Shown one piece after another: positions 34,672 through 45,682 of a DNA stretch of 64,000 nt. Source of the DNA: Stratiolaelaps scimitus (Eukaryota; Arthropoda; Arachnida; Mesostigmata; Laelapidae); contig JABWDB010000048.1 of assembly GCA_019614645.1 (NCBI GenBank), positions 62,001 through 126,000 of the forward strand, given 5' to 3'. A model generated the notes under the pieces. The model made no database searches. It saw nothing but the letters and a program-made list of their open reading frames with translations, and was not told where the DNA came from. Positions within the stretch are counted from its first letter, which is position 1. Each line of letters begins with the position of its first letter. The translations under genes were made by a program, and so were the position numbers.

Positions 34672-35159
34672 CATCTGGAACAACAAAACGAGAAAAACAT
34701 TTCCGAGTGTTCGGGACGGTAACGCGCAAAAAAGGGGTCATAGGGAATTATAGCACTAATTATATTTCTAAGCTTAAATTGTTTAACGATACGTGCTGCC
34801 ACAGCGTCAACAATACTTCCATCCGTTCAGTGGCGGGCATTTGTTCAGTCTAGCGTTGCCAGCTGCCAATCTCCAGCTATCATATGAGACTTTTCTGAGA
34901 TCTCTACCTCAACCCTCGCCTCCCTATCTCTCCGAGGGGGGGGGGGGGGGAAGGACGCGAAAACGAGATGACCTTGTTCCGCGGCCGTAAGGGCAGTCCG
35001 ACGAAGGCCGACTCGGGGGTTCTCCCGTGCCCGGCACTGCACCCGTGTTCGGGCTTGTCAAGAGCTGCCGCGAGAGGGAACGACTGAAGTAAAGGAAAGC
35101 CCGCGTCCCTCACTAAGGGAAAATGGATCGCGAAAAAGGAACAAACTCTCGGATAGATA

Positions 35160-35740
35160 GAGCTAGCTCGACAGATAAGCGCGGAGCCGAGGATAGAAGG
35201 ATGGTGGAAACGAAAATGGCCGGGGGGTGTGGGGTGCGGGGGAGAGCGCTTGGGGGTTGTGGGAGAGACGGATAAAATAGCAGCGAAAACGAGAACGAAA
35301 CGCCCGACTAGAGACATAGACACACGCACACACAAATACATACACACACACACACACACGCGTTGGGGAGAATTCCGAAAGCAAAAACGAAATTGTGGAA
35401 GGGAATTTTAGGCAATGACCGAGAAGAGGTTGGTTTTGCGAACCGGGGGCTCTGCGCGCGGGGGCGGGGGTTGGGGGGTGCCAAGAGCCGTCGAGCCAGC
35501 GGACTGGAAAAAGAGGCCAAGGTTGCTTGACTGCAGAGGGAATTGGAACGATGGAAAGGCAGGGATGCTGGGCCGGATGAAGCCGACCTTTCAGGGGGTT
35601 GGATAAGGGGGTAAGAAGGGAAAAAGGCGGAAAAAAAAGAGTCGTATTTTGCAGCCCGAGAGAGTTCGCCCCTGGGATTTCGGTGGGAACACTGGCAAAG
35701 GAGGTATACCGGGTGCCAATGGGCAAAATCAACACGGCAG
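35160..35740. other. Purine-skewed stretch
   Basis: About 580 bp in which the plus strand is dominated by G and A (GGGGGTGTGG, GGAAAAAGGCGGAAAAAAAA and similar), interrupted by a (CA)n at 35325-35360. The skew keeps the minus strand free of stops, producing a 252-codon frame (35163-35921) full of Pro, Leu, Ser and Phe. I regard that frame as an artefact of composition. Confidence 0.6.
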
Positions 35741-36549
35741 CCGCATCGTCCATGGTACGCACTAGTATAACTACTCCGTATATATATATATATATATTCT
35801 GAGCGTCGCGTAGGGAGAGCAAGTGTCCAAGCATGGTTATACTGTGTAGGGGATATTTTGAAAGGGATGCTCGTGTTGTTTGTTTGAAAAAGCCTGGACC
35901 TTTGCAGCCATGCCAGGACATTTGTCGATTCGATCTATTAAGATGGATTAACGCTTAAAAAAGATCGTCAGCCGCTTGAAACGGGCATCAAGCGGTTTGG
36001 CTCGCTCGGTAAGTCCAGGATGTACCTTTTCAATGAGTATTTTTCAATGGGCGTTCCTGTGCTAGTTCCCATCTGGTCAGTTTTAAGCGCACGCTTGAGG
36101 TCACCAGTGGATAGGGGGGTCTCACGAACTCGGGGGGAATCAGAGAAATCACCACCAACAGGTTTTCAACAAATCTCGCAGCATAGCACGCCAAGAACAA
36201 CTGCTAATTACGCCTATGCGGGAGATTCCTCACTGACCGCGATATAAGGCCCTGCTCGGAGGAGCAGTTGCAATGGACCGATTACAGCTTCTCCAACCTC
36301 AAGGTCAAAGTGGAAGGTCGTCCATGCTTCGTCCAAGTAGAAGGGATACGGTGTGACCTTCTCGATAAAGCAGGATAATAAGAAAGAGATAATGAACACT
36401 CCACTAGCTATGGTGGAAGCGCATAGAAGTTCGCTAATCATGGGAAGAACTCTATATGATGGTGAAGAGTTCGTCATTGAACCCAACGTGCCTGGCCAAT
36501 GTTAAAGTCCAAAGCAAAGTTCGAGGCGCGCGTCAAAGCCCACCCGGAA

Positions 36550-38280
36550 GCTGTTATTTTTGAGGTCGTCGAAGAGACGGAGGTAGGGACCCGTTACCAA
36601 CAAAGAACGCGGAGAAGAGCGTTACTTCAGGAAGGACGGTGGGATAATTGTAGTCGCTGAGGCAGCGACGACTGAAGACAGCGAGGTCTTGATTGTGAGG
36701 TGAGGAGTCTCGGGTGCCCTCCGAGTGAGGTGAGAAGTCACGGGGATTTTTCAGGTCGCTCTCATGTCGAATAATGGTATGGATCTCTTTGTATCGAATA
36801 TGGCAGCTGTCTCTTGAAGAAGCTATTTGGGATCGTCGCACCTTGACAGAGAATGACTTGTTAATTGCAACGGGGCTCACGAGTCCACTGGGACCTCACG
36901 CGCGATATGCTTTGGCCCATTAAAACCATTGGTTGCATGCCACGAATCGACATTTCGAGATTAATCCAGGTACGCCTTCGAGTACGTCATGCACGCCAGT
37001 GAGTTCGATCCGATCTGCTTCGAACTTCCGAGCTAGCTAAGTACTACGTACTTCGCAAGTGCGGTGTGAAGGTTGCATCCAAAATCAACATGTACAGGGA
37101 CTCTCAACTGAGCGTTCCATGTCACAAGAGCCAGCAAGCCGCAACCCCCTTCTTGCCAAACAATTCAGACTGATCCGGTGAGCTGTTGGCCCTCATAACG
37201 AGAGTTGTCGCTACGATAGGCCACGCCGCTATTCAAAATTTGGTTGTCCCGTAGCAAAGAGACGCGGTGGAACGCTCTAGGTCAATGATCAGTTCCTCAG
37301 CGAAGTACCCATCCTCTTCTAAACCTATGGCAACGATCGCCGATGGAAGTCACCTTTACACCCAGGGGAGGTAAGGTCCGCAGGAGTTTCCCACACAGCT
37401 CAGCGGGTGAGACAGACGACTTGAAGCCGGCCCAGATGTCCTAAAGGCATCTTGTTGGTAAGCTGTTCTGAAGTTTTGCAAAATGGATGTGACCGAACAG
37501 CTAGCAGATTTCTCTAGACAAATCTATCTTCGTGAAAGCCTAACTGCTTTCATAGCGAACGGAATTACAGAAACATCAAGCCAATCCTCCGCCTTGGAGG
37601 TGATCGTTCCTGGAAAAGGACCATGGCCTATTGTCCGCGCGAAAAGTCCACCACGGGCATCCGAGGAAGATCCGCCCTTTTTGTGCCTTTTTCTTCTCGT
37701 GCCCAACAAATTCGGGTCTGAGCTAAAGCCGTGGTAGACAGCGACGGGACTCCCGTCGCGGCTGCCGTTCGCGGCATACAATATAGCGCGTGCTAGATCT
37801 CGAGGAATTGTCCAATCCAGGACCAAATGACATTAGGCAATTGTAGCAGTGAAATTGATGAGATCGTTTTACCCGGCACGACAAAGGAGGACACGACAGC
37901 TCAGGCCAGTGATGAGTAGTTAGCTGCTTCCAAACAGTGTGCTAGAACCCGCTGACCTGCGAACATCTACGAGCGCTGGTAAGTCTGGCGTGGTAAATGT
38001 CTGCAGGGCCTTAACCACCCCGCAGCTGTAGACGATCCTGGACAACAGCCCATCTCGCATCACTGTAGCTCAGCCGCTGGGAAAAAAGTTTGCGAATCGC
38101 ACCAGGGTTGTCTGTGCGCGGCCCGTCGGGGTTATCGCTACTGATGACCATGCCCAGGCGACTCATTAGCCGAAGGAACAGATGATAGTGTCGGAGCCTC
38201 CGCAGCCTGGCTCTATTAATACAATATAAAGTTGTTGTACAGTATACTCTAACGGAACTGCAGTTATTTACAACGCGCAA
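36550..38280 (-). pseudogene. Coding-like relic of unknown family
   Basis: On the minus strand several complex frames follow one another with stops and shifts between them: 38011-38280, 37524-37826 (contains LARAILYAANGSRDG and GSSSDARGGLFA) and 36554-36880 (contains INKSFSVKVRRSQ). Together they resemble a decayed long open frame. I recognise neither transposase nor reverse-transcriptase motifs. The plus strand is also partly open (37483-37737). An old mobile-element or gene relic is possible; unrelated chance frames cannot be excluded. Confidence 0.2.
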
Positions 38281-38373
38281 AGTTCTCTCTTTCTCTCCTC
38301 TTGATAGATGCGTCGCGTAGACCTGATGCCTCTGGCTTTTTACAGCCAGAGGCCAAGATGGCTACCGCGCTGG
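38211..38373 (-). repeat. F1 SINE, divergent subfamily
   Basis: Reverse orientation: GGAACTGCAGTTATTTACAA (body) followed by GCCTCTGGCTTTTTACAGCC AGAGGC, the hairpin of the tRNA-like head with a TTTTTACA loop, and CTACCGCGCTGG. Similar loops at 49990 and 57750 suggest a subfamily. Confidence 0.7.
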
Positions 38374-39665
38374 TGAACTCCTATAAGCTAGCGATGCCCA
38401 GTGGACCTTCGACAAATGACGGTATTAGATCGAATCGAATGACATTATCGTTATTGGGAACAAAAAAACCAGTAATTTCTCCCCCATATGATACTCCATA
38501 ATTTGTATGTCACCGTCGTACGCCGAGATCTGCAGCAGCTCAGAGTCAAATCCGAGGCAGCAACTCTGCAGAGGTCAGAACGGAGAGAGACGACGTACTA
38601 CGAAATCCCGTAATGAAAAAGTTGTTGCTCCTCTTTTTAATGATATATTAAGACTTACTAATGAACACGGTTTGTTTAGTCGCATTAAAGATGCTTTGCC
38701 GGATATTTTTAAAGTAGAAACAAATCGGAAACGCTATCAGGATCAAATTCAAAATCAATATATTTATATATATATATATTATTTGTTTTATTTTCACTCT
38801 GTTCGAGTAGTTACAACGGTGTGTACAATATACAAGTCAGTTTCCGATGTGTAAGGTTTCAAGTAAAAATTCTAGAAACATTTTTTTATATATATATATA
38901 TATAAGATGTCGGCGTACCTGCGTAAGGATGACTATATCTTCCGTAAGGTGGAATTCTCGGCACGAAGCGCCGATTCGGTTCAGCGTGTGGATCAGTGGT
39001 CAGGCCAAGCATCGTACCACAGGATGAAACCGCTGAGTCGTGAGAGGTTAGGCGCCATGCAACACCCGATACCGTTATTAATACAATGCCCACACCTGAA
39101 ATCATTCGATCAAGACGTAATTAGCCTTAGGACTATGGGTTGAAGGTATCTAATCGCCCATCACAAGGCATTGTTAGAAGATACAGCTTATGCTTTTCGG
39201 AATCTACCTGTCAGCGTTCAACATTTAACAATGGACCTGATTGTATAAAGATTGTTCTTCTTCTTCTTCTTCCTATTATTATTATTATCACGTCGTAGTA
39301 ATATACTGGGGCCATTTCTCCCTGAGATTTTGTTTACTGATTTTCTTGTTACCCAAAACAAATACGTAGTGCCGTTGTTACACCTAACATATCTAAGTCT
39401 ATATATATATAACACTAACTATGATGGTGATGAGACCTGTGAAGTTGGGTCTCACCACACTAGAAAATTAATAGTGATTGAAGCCCTCTGCCCATCACAT
39501 CCAAAGCAATCTCAAGGCCATTTTTGGGGCTTTCGGAACTTGTCGAGACGATCCGACTCTTCCTGCTCGTCTCCGAGTCTCCGATCGAAGCAGCGGAGAA
39601 CGAAGGTCTGTCGATGAAGACAACAACAACGACATTCTACCACTGCGTAATTCATTTCGCATATC

Positions 39666-39741
39666 TTTTTTTTTTTTTTTTTTTTCGAGCTGACCCTCAG
39701 CTGTTCTTCTATCTGACAGGCCTCAGCTCTTAACCTTTAGG
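39666..39741 (-). repeat. F3 SINE, copy c, with T20/A20 tail
   Basis: Starts with an uninterrupted T20 (39666-39685), then CGAGCTGACCCTCAGCTG and TAACCTTTAGG. Perfect 11-bp target-site duplication TTTCGCATATC at 39655-39665 and 39742-39752. The long pure tail and perfect duplication suggest a recent insertion. Confidence 0.93.
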
Positions 39742-39910
39742 TTTCGCATATCTGTGATTCGTGAAGTGGCGAAATGTAAACGAGCATCATTTGTTCATGA
39801 TTAATTCGCAAGTTTTGTCTCGGGTCACAGCATGAACACGACCTGGCGAAACCCGTCATACAGCACAAAGCAAACCAAAGTAGGAGAGTGCAGAACACCG
39901 GATCCTGGTG

Positions 39911-40150
39911 ATGGTAACGCTGCTTCTACTGCTCTTTTTGCCAGATCTGTTCGCAAATTTGCTCCACGTTGCTACGAACGTGTCTGCATCTGCCGGCGAG
40001 ATGCGTCCGTCAGTCAACGGCACTGGTGACACCCATCCGCCACCCACGCTCGACTTACTCAAACCCCTATACTCGATGTCATTGAACGCGGGTTCATCAG
40101 CGCGCTCGACAGTCCACCATTGGTTCATCTACATAATATACATATATATA
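39911..40150. other. Patch open on both strands; possible exon
   Basis: On the plus strand an ATG at 39911 opens a frame with a signal-peptide-like start (MVTLLLLLFLPDLFANLLHV) and an Asn-Gly-Thr site. On the minus strand the same DNA encodes a hydrophilic frame opening MNQWWTVERADEPAFNDIEY with an excellent donor TTTGA|GTAAGT near 40065. The two readings exclude one another and I cannot choose. Confidence 0.25.
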
Positions 40151-40178
40151 CATAGATTTGTCCAAGCGACTGCTGGCC

Positions 40179-40257
40179 TCCTCATGGTAGTACCTAGAAG
40201 GTTAAGAGCTGAGGCCTGTCAAATAAGGGGAACAGCTGAGGGTCAGCTCAAAAAAAA
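40179..40257 (+). repeat. F3 SINE, copy d (5'-truncated)
   Basis: TCCTCATGGTAGTACCTAGA, then GGTTAAGAGCTGAGGCC, and an A10 tail. Perfect 15-bp target-site duplication AAGCGACTGCTGGCC at 40164-40178 and 40258-40272. Confidence 0.94.
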
Positions 40258-40333
40258 AAGCGACTGCTGGCCAGCGGTAACAAACAACAGGACGTCGAAC
40301 GACGATGGACCTGATCACTATGGCCAATGAGCC

Positions 40334-40577
40334 CTGGCTGATTCAGCTAACTGCCGCCGACGGTGATCACATCGACACGGAGGCAGACGTCAGTGGCCAG
40401 ACGACGACGACGACGAGGAAACTAAGCGCTGACAGAGCAAAAGGCGCCAGCGGCAGCGGCAATGACCGAGTCGACGGTACCACAACGGTTCGAGGTAGAG
40501 AACCAGGCCTCTCTGCCATCCCTCGCCTTTCTCCCTGCTTGAAGTCATTCATTCTATATATGCTTGTTATTCTCTAG
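40334..40577 (+). CDS. Weak candidate exon, plus strand
   Basis: Frame containing MANEPWLIQLTAADGDHIDT and a hydrophilic Thr, Gly, Arg-rich continuation with a possible donor GTTCGAG|GTAGAG near 40493. A short (ACG)n run encodes five Thr. No acceptor is certain. On the minus strand the same DNA gives a 61-codon frame with a hydrophobic stretch, so the strand is open to doubt. Confidence 0.2.
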
Positions 40578-40764
40578 CTCGCCGGTCAATTTGCTGCTGG
40601 CTAGACGCTGTTGTTGGTAGGGGTGATGGGCGCGAGAGAGCGAGAGAGAGTCATGGTGACTCTGGGCTCCTTTCAGAGGTGACTGGCCCCGCCGAACGCA
40701 TATCCTATGCAAGGGCCAGAGACAGATGTGTACCGAGCCGCAATCCCACTGATCATATGTATGA

Positions 40765-40974
40765 CTAGACGGCTGGGTGCGCGCGGTCAGCTACACACGC
40801 CTGTTCGAAACTGCCCCTCCGCAGAAACAGCGCTGACTCGTTCTCAGCGCGATATTTTCCAGTACGATTATAGTTCATAAGCAGGACTCTGCCCATAGCT
40901 AGCGGGGGGGGGGGGTACCAATAAGCCAGCGGTAGGATCAGCAGCAGCAGCTGTGGAGTACTAAGCAACGCCAT
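40765..40974 (-). CDS. Candidate secreted or membrane protein start (signal peptide)
   Basis: ATG at 40974 on the minus strand opens a 69-codon frame. Residues 1-18 read MALLSTPQLLLLILPLAY, a good signal peptide, followed by a Pro run from a poly-C tract, an Asn-Arg-Thr glycosylation site near residue 36, and a charged remainder to TAG at 40765. As a first exon it would need a donor before the stop; GT sites exist but none is strong. It lies upstream of, and on the same strand as, the 34271-34499 exon and the PPxY-tail exons, so it could be the 5' end of that gene. The Leu run comes partly from a CAG/CTG repeat, so chance is a serious alternative. Confidence 0.25.
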   Translation of the reverse strand: MALLSTPQLLLLILPLAYWYPPPPLAMGRVLLMNYNRTGKYRAENESALFLRRGSFEQACVADRAHPAV

Positions 40975-41600
40975 TATCGTCGATTGAACGAGATAATCGC
41001 CGATCGACTTCAGCTCGCAATCGCACACCGCCGATTTCGGGGACACTTTTTCGCGAACGGCAAAAAAAAAACAAGCTCGTCGTTGCTTCTGCTCGCGGCT
41101 CTGTAGCGTTCGTCGCTCTGGCACCTGCTGGTGATAGCTTGGCCACTAGTGATATCATATGCAGCATTGTCACCCTGACGCTGCTGTGTGGTCGCCTGGC
41201 CCACAGACCCATCGAAGGCTGGATCCATGGAAGGTTAACTGAGCGCGCGCGAACCGGCACACAACAATTGGTGATTTGACTCTTGATGTCGACGCGCGGC
41301 TTCAGGAGCCCACGTCATGCTCGCAAAGCAGCAACGACGGCGGCTCTTCGCTGCGATCTGCAGTGGCTATAATGGCAGTGGCGGCGGTGGCAGTGGCAGC
41401 AGAAGCAGAAGCGCTATGTATTTTCGCGATAGCGTCATGAAAATCAGCAGCCCGAGCTCGGAGATTCGGTTCAGTCAAAGCCCCCCCCCCCCCGAAGCCA
41501 CCCCCTGGCCAACGCACCTTCGACCTGACAAATGGCGTCAGGCGGCGACGTCAGGCCGTCGCTAGCTCTGTCGGCTGTACCTGACCCGACTGAGCCGGCA
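40975..41600. other. GC-rich segment, both strands open
   Basis: Includes poly-C (41480-41492), poly-A (41061-41070) and GGCAGTGGC-type repeats (41374-41412). Minus-strand frames at 40961-41260 and 41010-41228 (ATG at 41228, opening MDPAFDGSVGQATTQQRQG) and a plus frame at 41317-41565 overlap. Could be the promoter and 5' untranslated region of the minus-strand candidate gene. Confidence 0.25.
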
Positions 41601-41626
41601 GGGTGACGCTGGCAAAGGTCTACAAC

Positions 41627-41672
<46 letters not shown>
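41627..41672. repeat. (TA)n microsatellite
   Basis: About 46 bp of TA with one TACATA interruption. Confidence 0.95.
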
Positions 41673-41674
<2 letters not shown>

Positions 41675-42516
41675 TGACGTGTAGATTGATGGCCTTACTT
41701 CTTGGTAGATGATGAACTGAACGGGACGAAAAACCCCATCGCGGGAGAGGTTCGGGGTAAAGAGAGAGAGGGGGGGATCTGTGGGGGACCGCTGCTGCTG
41801 CTGTGATTGGCTTCTGCTGTAACCGTCACACGCGGCAGAGCTGCGCCTGATCGTGCCGTTGTCAATAGACCCGTGGGTCGTTAGTTCTGTGAAAATGCAT
41901 CAGCTATTACAGCTTCGTCTGGGGAGACTTCTGTTCTGAGCACGAGATGCCGCCGATTCCAAAGTATCGAAATAGCGCTGGGGATACATTGTGATATGAC
42001 GAATTCGACTTCTGCTGCGGCTGAAGCCACAACAACAACAACGACTTCGGCGGTTGTTGGGGGGACGATAACAGTGTGTCCGATGACCCTACGGAACCCT
42101 TGACAGTGGGAAGACCTCAGGAGACCTCAGAAGACGTCTTGTTCTTGGCCATCTTATGTGAGGGCGAACGTAAGGAACAAGCTGCCCAAGAGGAACTTGT
42201 TATTGTTTCGTGCTTTATGGAAGAATCTATGATATCTACGAAAGAGGGAGACATACTATGGAAAGAGCCAGTTGTGATTTTCACGATAATGAAGTATCAC
42301 GCTGGGATCTGGCTGAAGCTTGATCTCCTTTGAAATTCTATTAGCGATTGCGATTCTGGCGGTTGTCGATGACGGTTGAACTAAGCAGCCAAATCGAATC
42401 ATCAGTGAATAAGGTGATGGAGGCGGCCGTCGTTCAGTTCAATTAAAGAATCCTTTCCAATTCACATACACACACACACACCCTACACATTGGTGATCCA
42501 TATTGCTGTCAGATTG

Positions 42517-42667
42517 CAATACAATACAAGGTAGCTTGGTTCATTAGTGGAACTGCAGTTTTTACAACGTTCAAATTTTTCTCTCATCACCCGATCGCGA
42601 GAAACCTCGAATTTGCGGCCTCAAACTTTTCCTCGAGCTAGAGACGAGGCCACCAGCCAACCGCCAC
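42517..42667 (-). repeat. F1 SINE, diverged
   Basis: ATACAATACAAGG tail region, then GGAACTGCAGTTTTTACAAC and GAAACCTCGAATTTGCGGCC in place of the B box; CACCAGCCAACCGCC closes the head. Strongly diverged. Confidence 0.55.
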
Positions 42668-43455
42668 CCGGCACAGAGCGAGGTGATACTACTGTTCACG
42701 GGTTCCACGCTGGCTACAAACGCACGCAATATCTGAGTAGACACGTTCAGTCAGCGGAACCTGGAGCGATGTGTGTGTGTGTGTAATAATGATAATAATT
42801 ATAATATTAGTAATAAAATATGAGGAACCTATGGTAGCGGCCAGTAAGGAGAATATCAGAGGCTATCCCCTGATGTCGAGTGCCGCGCAAACACACACAC
42901 AGTGGATGTAACAACAAATCTTAATTAAAATCTTAGAAGAAAAAACAAAAAAATAATCATTAACCAACACAATTTCACACCTCGGCGAATCTTTGTGCGA
43001 GGACAAAGATTGGCGCTCACGCGCCAAAAACCAAATCAGTTTTGTCTCCTGTATCCGTCAACTCGGACATGGTCACACGTACAGGCAGGTGGCTGTTCGA
43101 TTCCGCAATGGAACAACCAAAAGCGAATGGCCAATGAGAGTCAACGGAATGGAGTGGGCTGTTGCCGAGCGAGGCGACTAATCGCGATACTTATTATTAT
43201 ATCTATTATTATTATTATTATGAGAACGATAATGTTAAAGAGCCTATATATATCTATAATATTTATATATTTCACTCAGATGACCACCACAGCTGGCTGC
43301 TGCTGGGCGGGCGGGCAATCCCCTGAGTGGCGCCGCTTCGCTTCGTGTCCACGTTATGCTGTACCGCGTGCGTGAGAGACGGCGGCTGAAGACGTTGACG
43401 CCTATTCGACGATGACGTCAATGCAGAGAGGTCCTGAACGATAATTAAAAAAAAT

Positions 43456-43458
<3 letters not shown>
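42668..43458. other. Stretch with no supported gene
   Basis: Contains (GT)n (42770-42783), (TTA)n (43190-43220) and a small hairpin TTGGCGC..GCGCCAA at 43010-43027. Two overlapping plus-strand frames (42993-43181 and 42995-43375) have no splice context. Confidence 0.5.
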
Positions 43459-43493
<35 letters not shown>

Positions 43494-43503
43494 TATATAT
43501 ATA
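43459..43503. repeat. (TA)n microsatellite
   Basis: About 45 bp of TA next to an F4 element, which seems to have inserted into or beside it. Confidence 0.95.
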
Positions 43504-43624
43504 GTTTAGTGGGTAGGTCTGCCACTCCACCAGGCAGGAGTCCCACAGTACCATGGCAAATACCTTAGTTGTGAGGCCTGGTCTGCATGAGCATTCTCCG
43601 TCATAAAAAAACAAAAAAAAAAAT
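43504..43624 (+). repeat. F4 SINE, copy a
   Basis: AGTTTAGTGGGTAGGTCTGC to CTCCGTCATAAAAAAACAAA, with an A-rich tail. About 95% identical by eye to the copy at 54034-54167. Inserted in a (TA)n tract, so the target-site duplication cannot be separated from the repeat. Confidence 0.85.
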
Positions 43625-43977
43625 ATATATATATAGAAAGAGAGAGGGACGAACCGGGGCTTGTCTTAAATGCGGATGATGCCCACCCCTCCGCCGTGCG
43701 CTATCTTTCAACGGCAACGATTCCGCCATGCCACTCGTCTTTCGCCGTCGTAACTCGTATGTTGAATTTTACAGTTGAACTAGCCGCTATATCGATATTG
43801 TTCAATATAGCATTTTCTCGCTTAAGTCTAAATTCGTGTTATTAAATGGTAAAAGGGGATCGGGGGCAGTGCCGCCAGCGAAGGTGTCCTCATTCAGCCG
43901 TTCACATCGAACGATTACTAAGCCAACGAAACAATGATGGCAGTCCCAGCAGCCTCAGCCACAGGAGGAATTACACC

Positions 43978-44092
43978 TATTGTTGTTGTTCTCGCTGCTG
44001 CTGCTGCTGTTGTTGTTGCTCTTGTTGCTGTTGTTGTTGCTGTTGTTGTTCTTGCTGTTCTTCTTGCTGTTGTTACTGTTGTTGTTGCTGTT
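43978..44092. repeat. (GTT/CTG/CTT)n trinucleotide tract
   Basis: About 115 bp of imperfect GYT-type triplets. All frames stay open: poly-Cys or poly-Val/Leu on the plus strand, poly-Asn/Ser or Thr/Ala on the minus strand. No flanking exon evidence. Confidence 0.9.
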
Positions 44093-44409
44093 ATAGGGGG
44101 TGATAATGACCAGCTCATTCGATATCGGCTCCGCCAACGAATACGCCAACTGTAAATCTATGCACCGCTCGTCTTGTGGCGAAACCTCATTTGGAAAACC
44201 GTTCAGCGGCACGAGTCAATTGACTTAGCCGCCGCCGCCTTTCGATTAGCCTTTCGATTCTGAAGTTTAATTATTATTAGTATTATTATCCTCTGATTAA
44301 TCAATCCGATTATCATCGTTTGTCATTCCTCGCTTTCAGCACATCCCTACTCAGATTGATCGTCCGCCCGTTCGTCTGATCTTGCCTCTCCGCGACAAGT
44401 CAGAACAGC

Positions 44410-44745
44410 AATTGCATTGCATTGCAATTTTACGATACACTCTCGCCTCTCTTGCCTGATCCTTGATCAGGTCTCCGACGGATGTCCCATCCCCGGGTTA
44501 ATCACATCACACTGGTCCGCGCTGCCCGTTTGCAGATGCTGGGGTGTGATCTGTGCCAGCCAAAATGCGCCCACAATCGATCGCTTCACGTCGATCAATG
44601 ACGTCGTGGCGTCGTCGGAAACATCAGAACGCTCATTGGAGCCATCGGGGGAAAAGTCGGATCGGATGTGGCTAAGATCAGGCTGCGCTGGACAAACATT
44701 TGAGCAATACACGTTGCCAGGGAGGGTCGGGCTGCTTGTCTAGAT
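44410..44745. other. Patch open on both strands; possible exon
   Basis: A plus frame of 108 codons (44417-44743) overlaps a minus frame (44467-44712) opening with YCSNVCPAQPDLSHIRSDF and ending with a TGA. Both are complex, and neither has an assured acceptor. Noted as a possible exon of unknown strand. Confidence 0.22.
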
Positions 44746-45120
44746 GAGATGTCCGATGAGCGATGGAGCGTGTCAAGGCGTTCACCTTATTCGCCGCCAG
44801 CAGGCGGCCAGCAGAAGCAACAATAACATGGTGTTGGTGATATGACCATTCGTATCATCGTCGACATATTGCAACTTCTATTACTACTGCGGCTGCTGTT
44901 GCGGCGGCGACTGCTGTAGCTAGCACCACAACTTCTTCGATAACTGATCCTATCTGTAAGATTGGATTCGAATATGATGCAATCAATCAACGCAAGGGCA
45001 TTGTTTATTCTTGGCTTTATTGAGGACGGACGTTAGACGTCGCCCTTCGTTGAAGCTGAAGTCGCTGCCATCGATCGCTGCTAATCAACGAACCGCTCAG
45101 CCGAGCCAAATAGAGCTAAA

Positions 45121-45185
45121 TGAAATAAAGCTTTTATTACTGGCTTATTAATGGGACAACTGCAGTTCTTACAGAGACGACAATC
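45121..45185 (-). repeat. F1 SINE fragment, diverged
   Basis: AATAAAGCTTTTATTACTGG, then GGGACAACTGCAGTTCTTAC, matching the reversed F1 tail and body. Confidence 0.55.
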
Positions 45186-45579
45186 GATCAGGATCTCTTT
45201 CTTTCTCTCTCTCTAAATCTCGATCGATCGAGCTCCGTGGTGGGGGTGTCAATGTTCGAATAATGGAACACATGCTGACGAGATGGTGTATGTGTTTAGC
45301 AACTACGCGTGATCTCGCTTTCGTCGCAGTTGGCCAATGATTGTCTGACTGTTAGGGAAAAGGCTAAGTAAACAATTTATGCAAACATACAATCATTAGG
45401 AATTATGGTTGGTTATTATTATTATTATTAATTATGCTTGTTGTTTCGTTCGCGAGCGGTAATTAAACCCGGCTGCAACGACTCGTGTGAGGTTTACAAA
45501 AAAAAAATTGATCAACACAAATATCACTCGTCATATCGAAAACGTTGTATACGTTTTCACCTTGTGGAAGAACCTCATT

Positions 45580-45682
45580 TCGGGGCGGGTTCGCGCCCTG
45601 CTGCGTGACACATAAGAGAGCTTGAGCATTGAAAAAATTACAGCTCCTTTAATAAACCAATAAGGATGTTACCTTTACCTTC
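45580..45682 (+). repeat. F1 SINE, 5'-truncated
   Basis: Starts in the B-box region (GGCGGGTTCGCGCCCTGCTG), then GAGAGCTTGAGCATTG and CAGCTCCTTTAATAAACCAA, ending TTACCTTTACCTT. The only clear plus-strand F1 outside the array. Confidence 0.8.

Noticed and set aside
35163..35921. Longest open frame in the window (252 codons, minus strand)
   Set aside because: It lies in the purine-skewed tract, includes Ile-Tyr and Cys-Val runs from (TA)n and (CA)n, and has no protein-like pattern.
36200..36700. Plus-strand reading as a retroviral-type protease fragment
   Set aside because: The Asp-Ser/Thr-Gly signature is missing and the frame is broken; the resemblance was only superficial.
43846..44103. 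Cysteine-rich protein (poly-Cys frame)
   Set aside because: It is the translation of a GTT/CTG triplet tract; all other frames are open as well.
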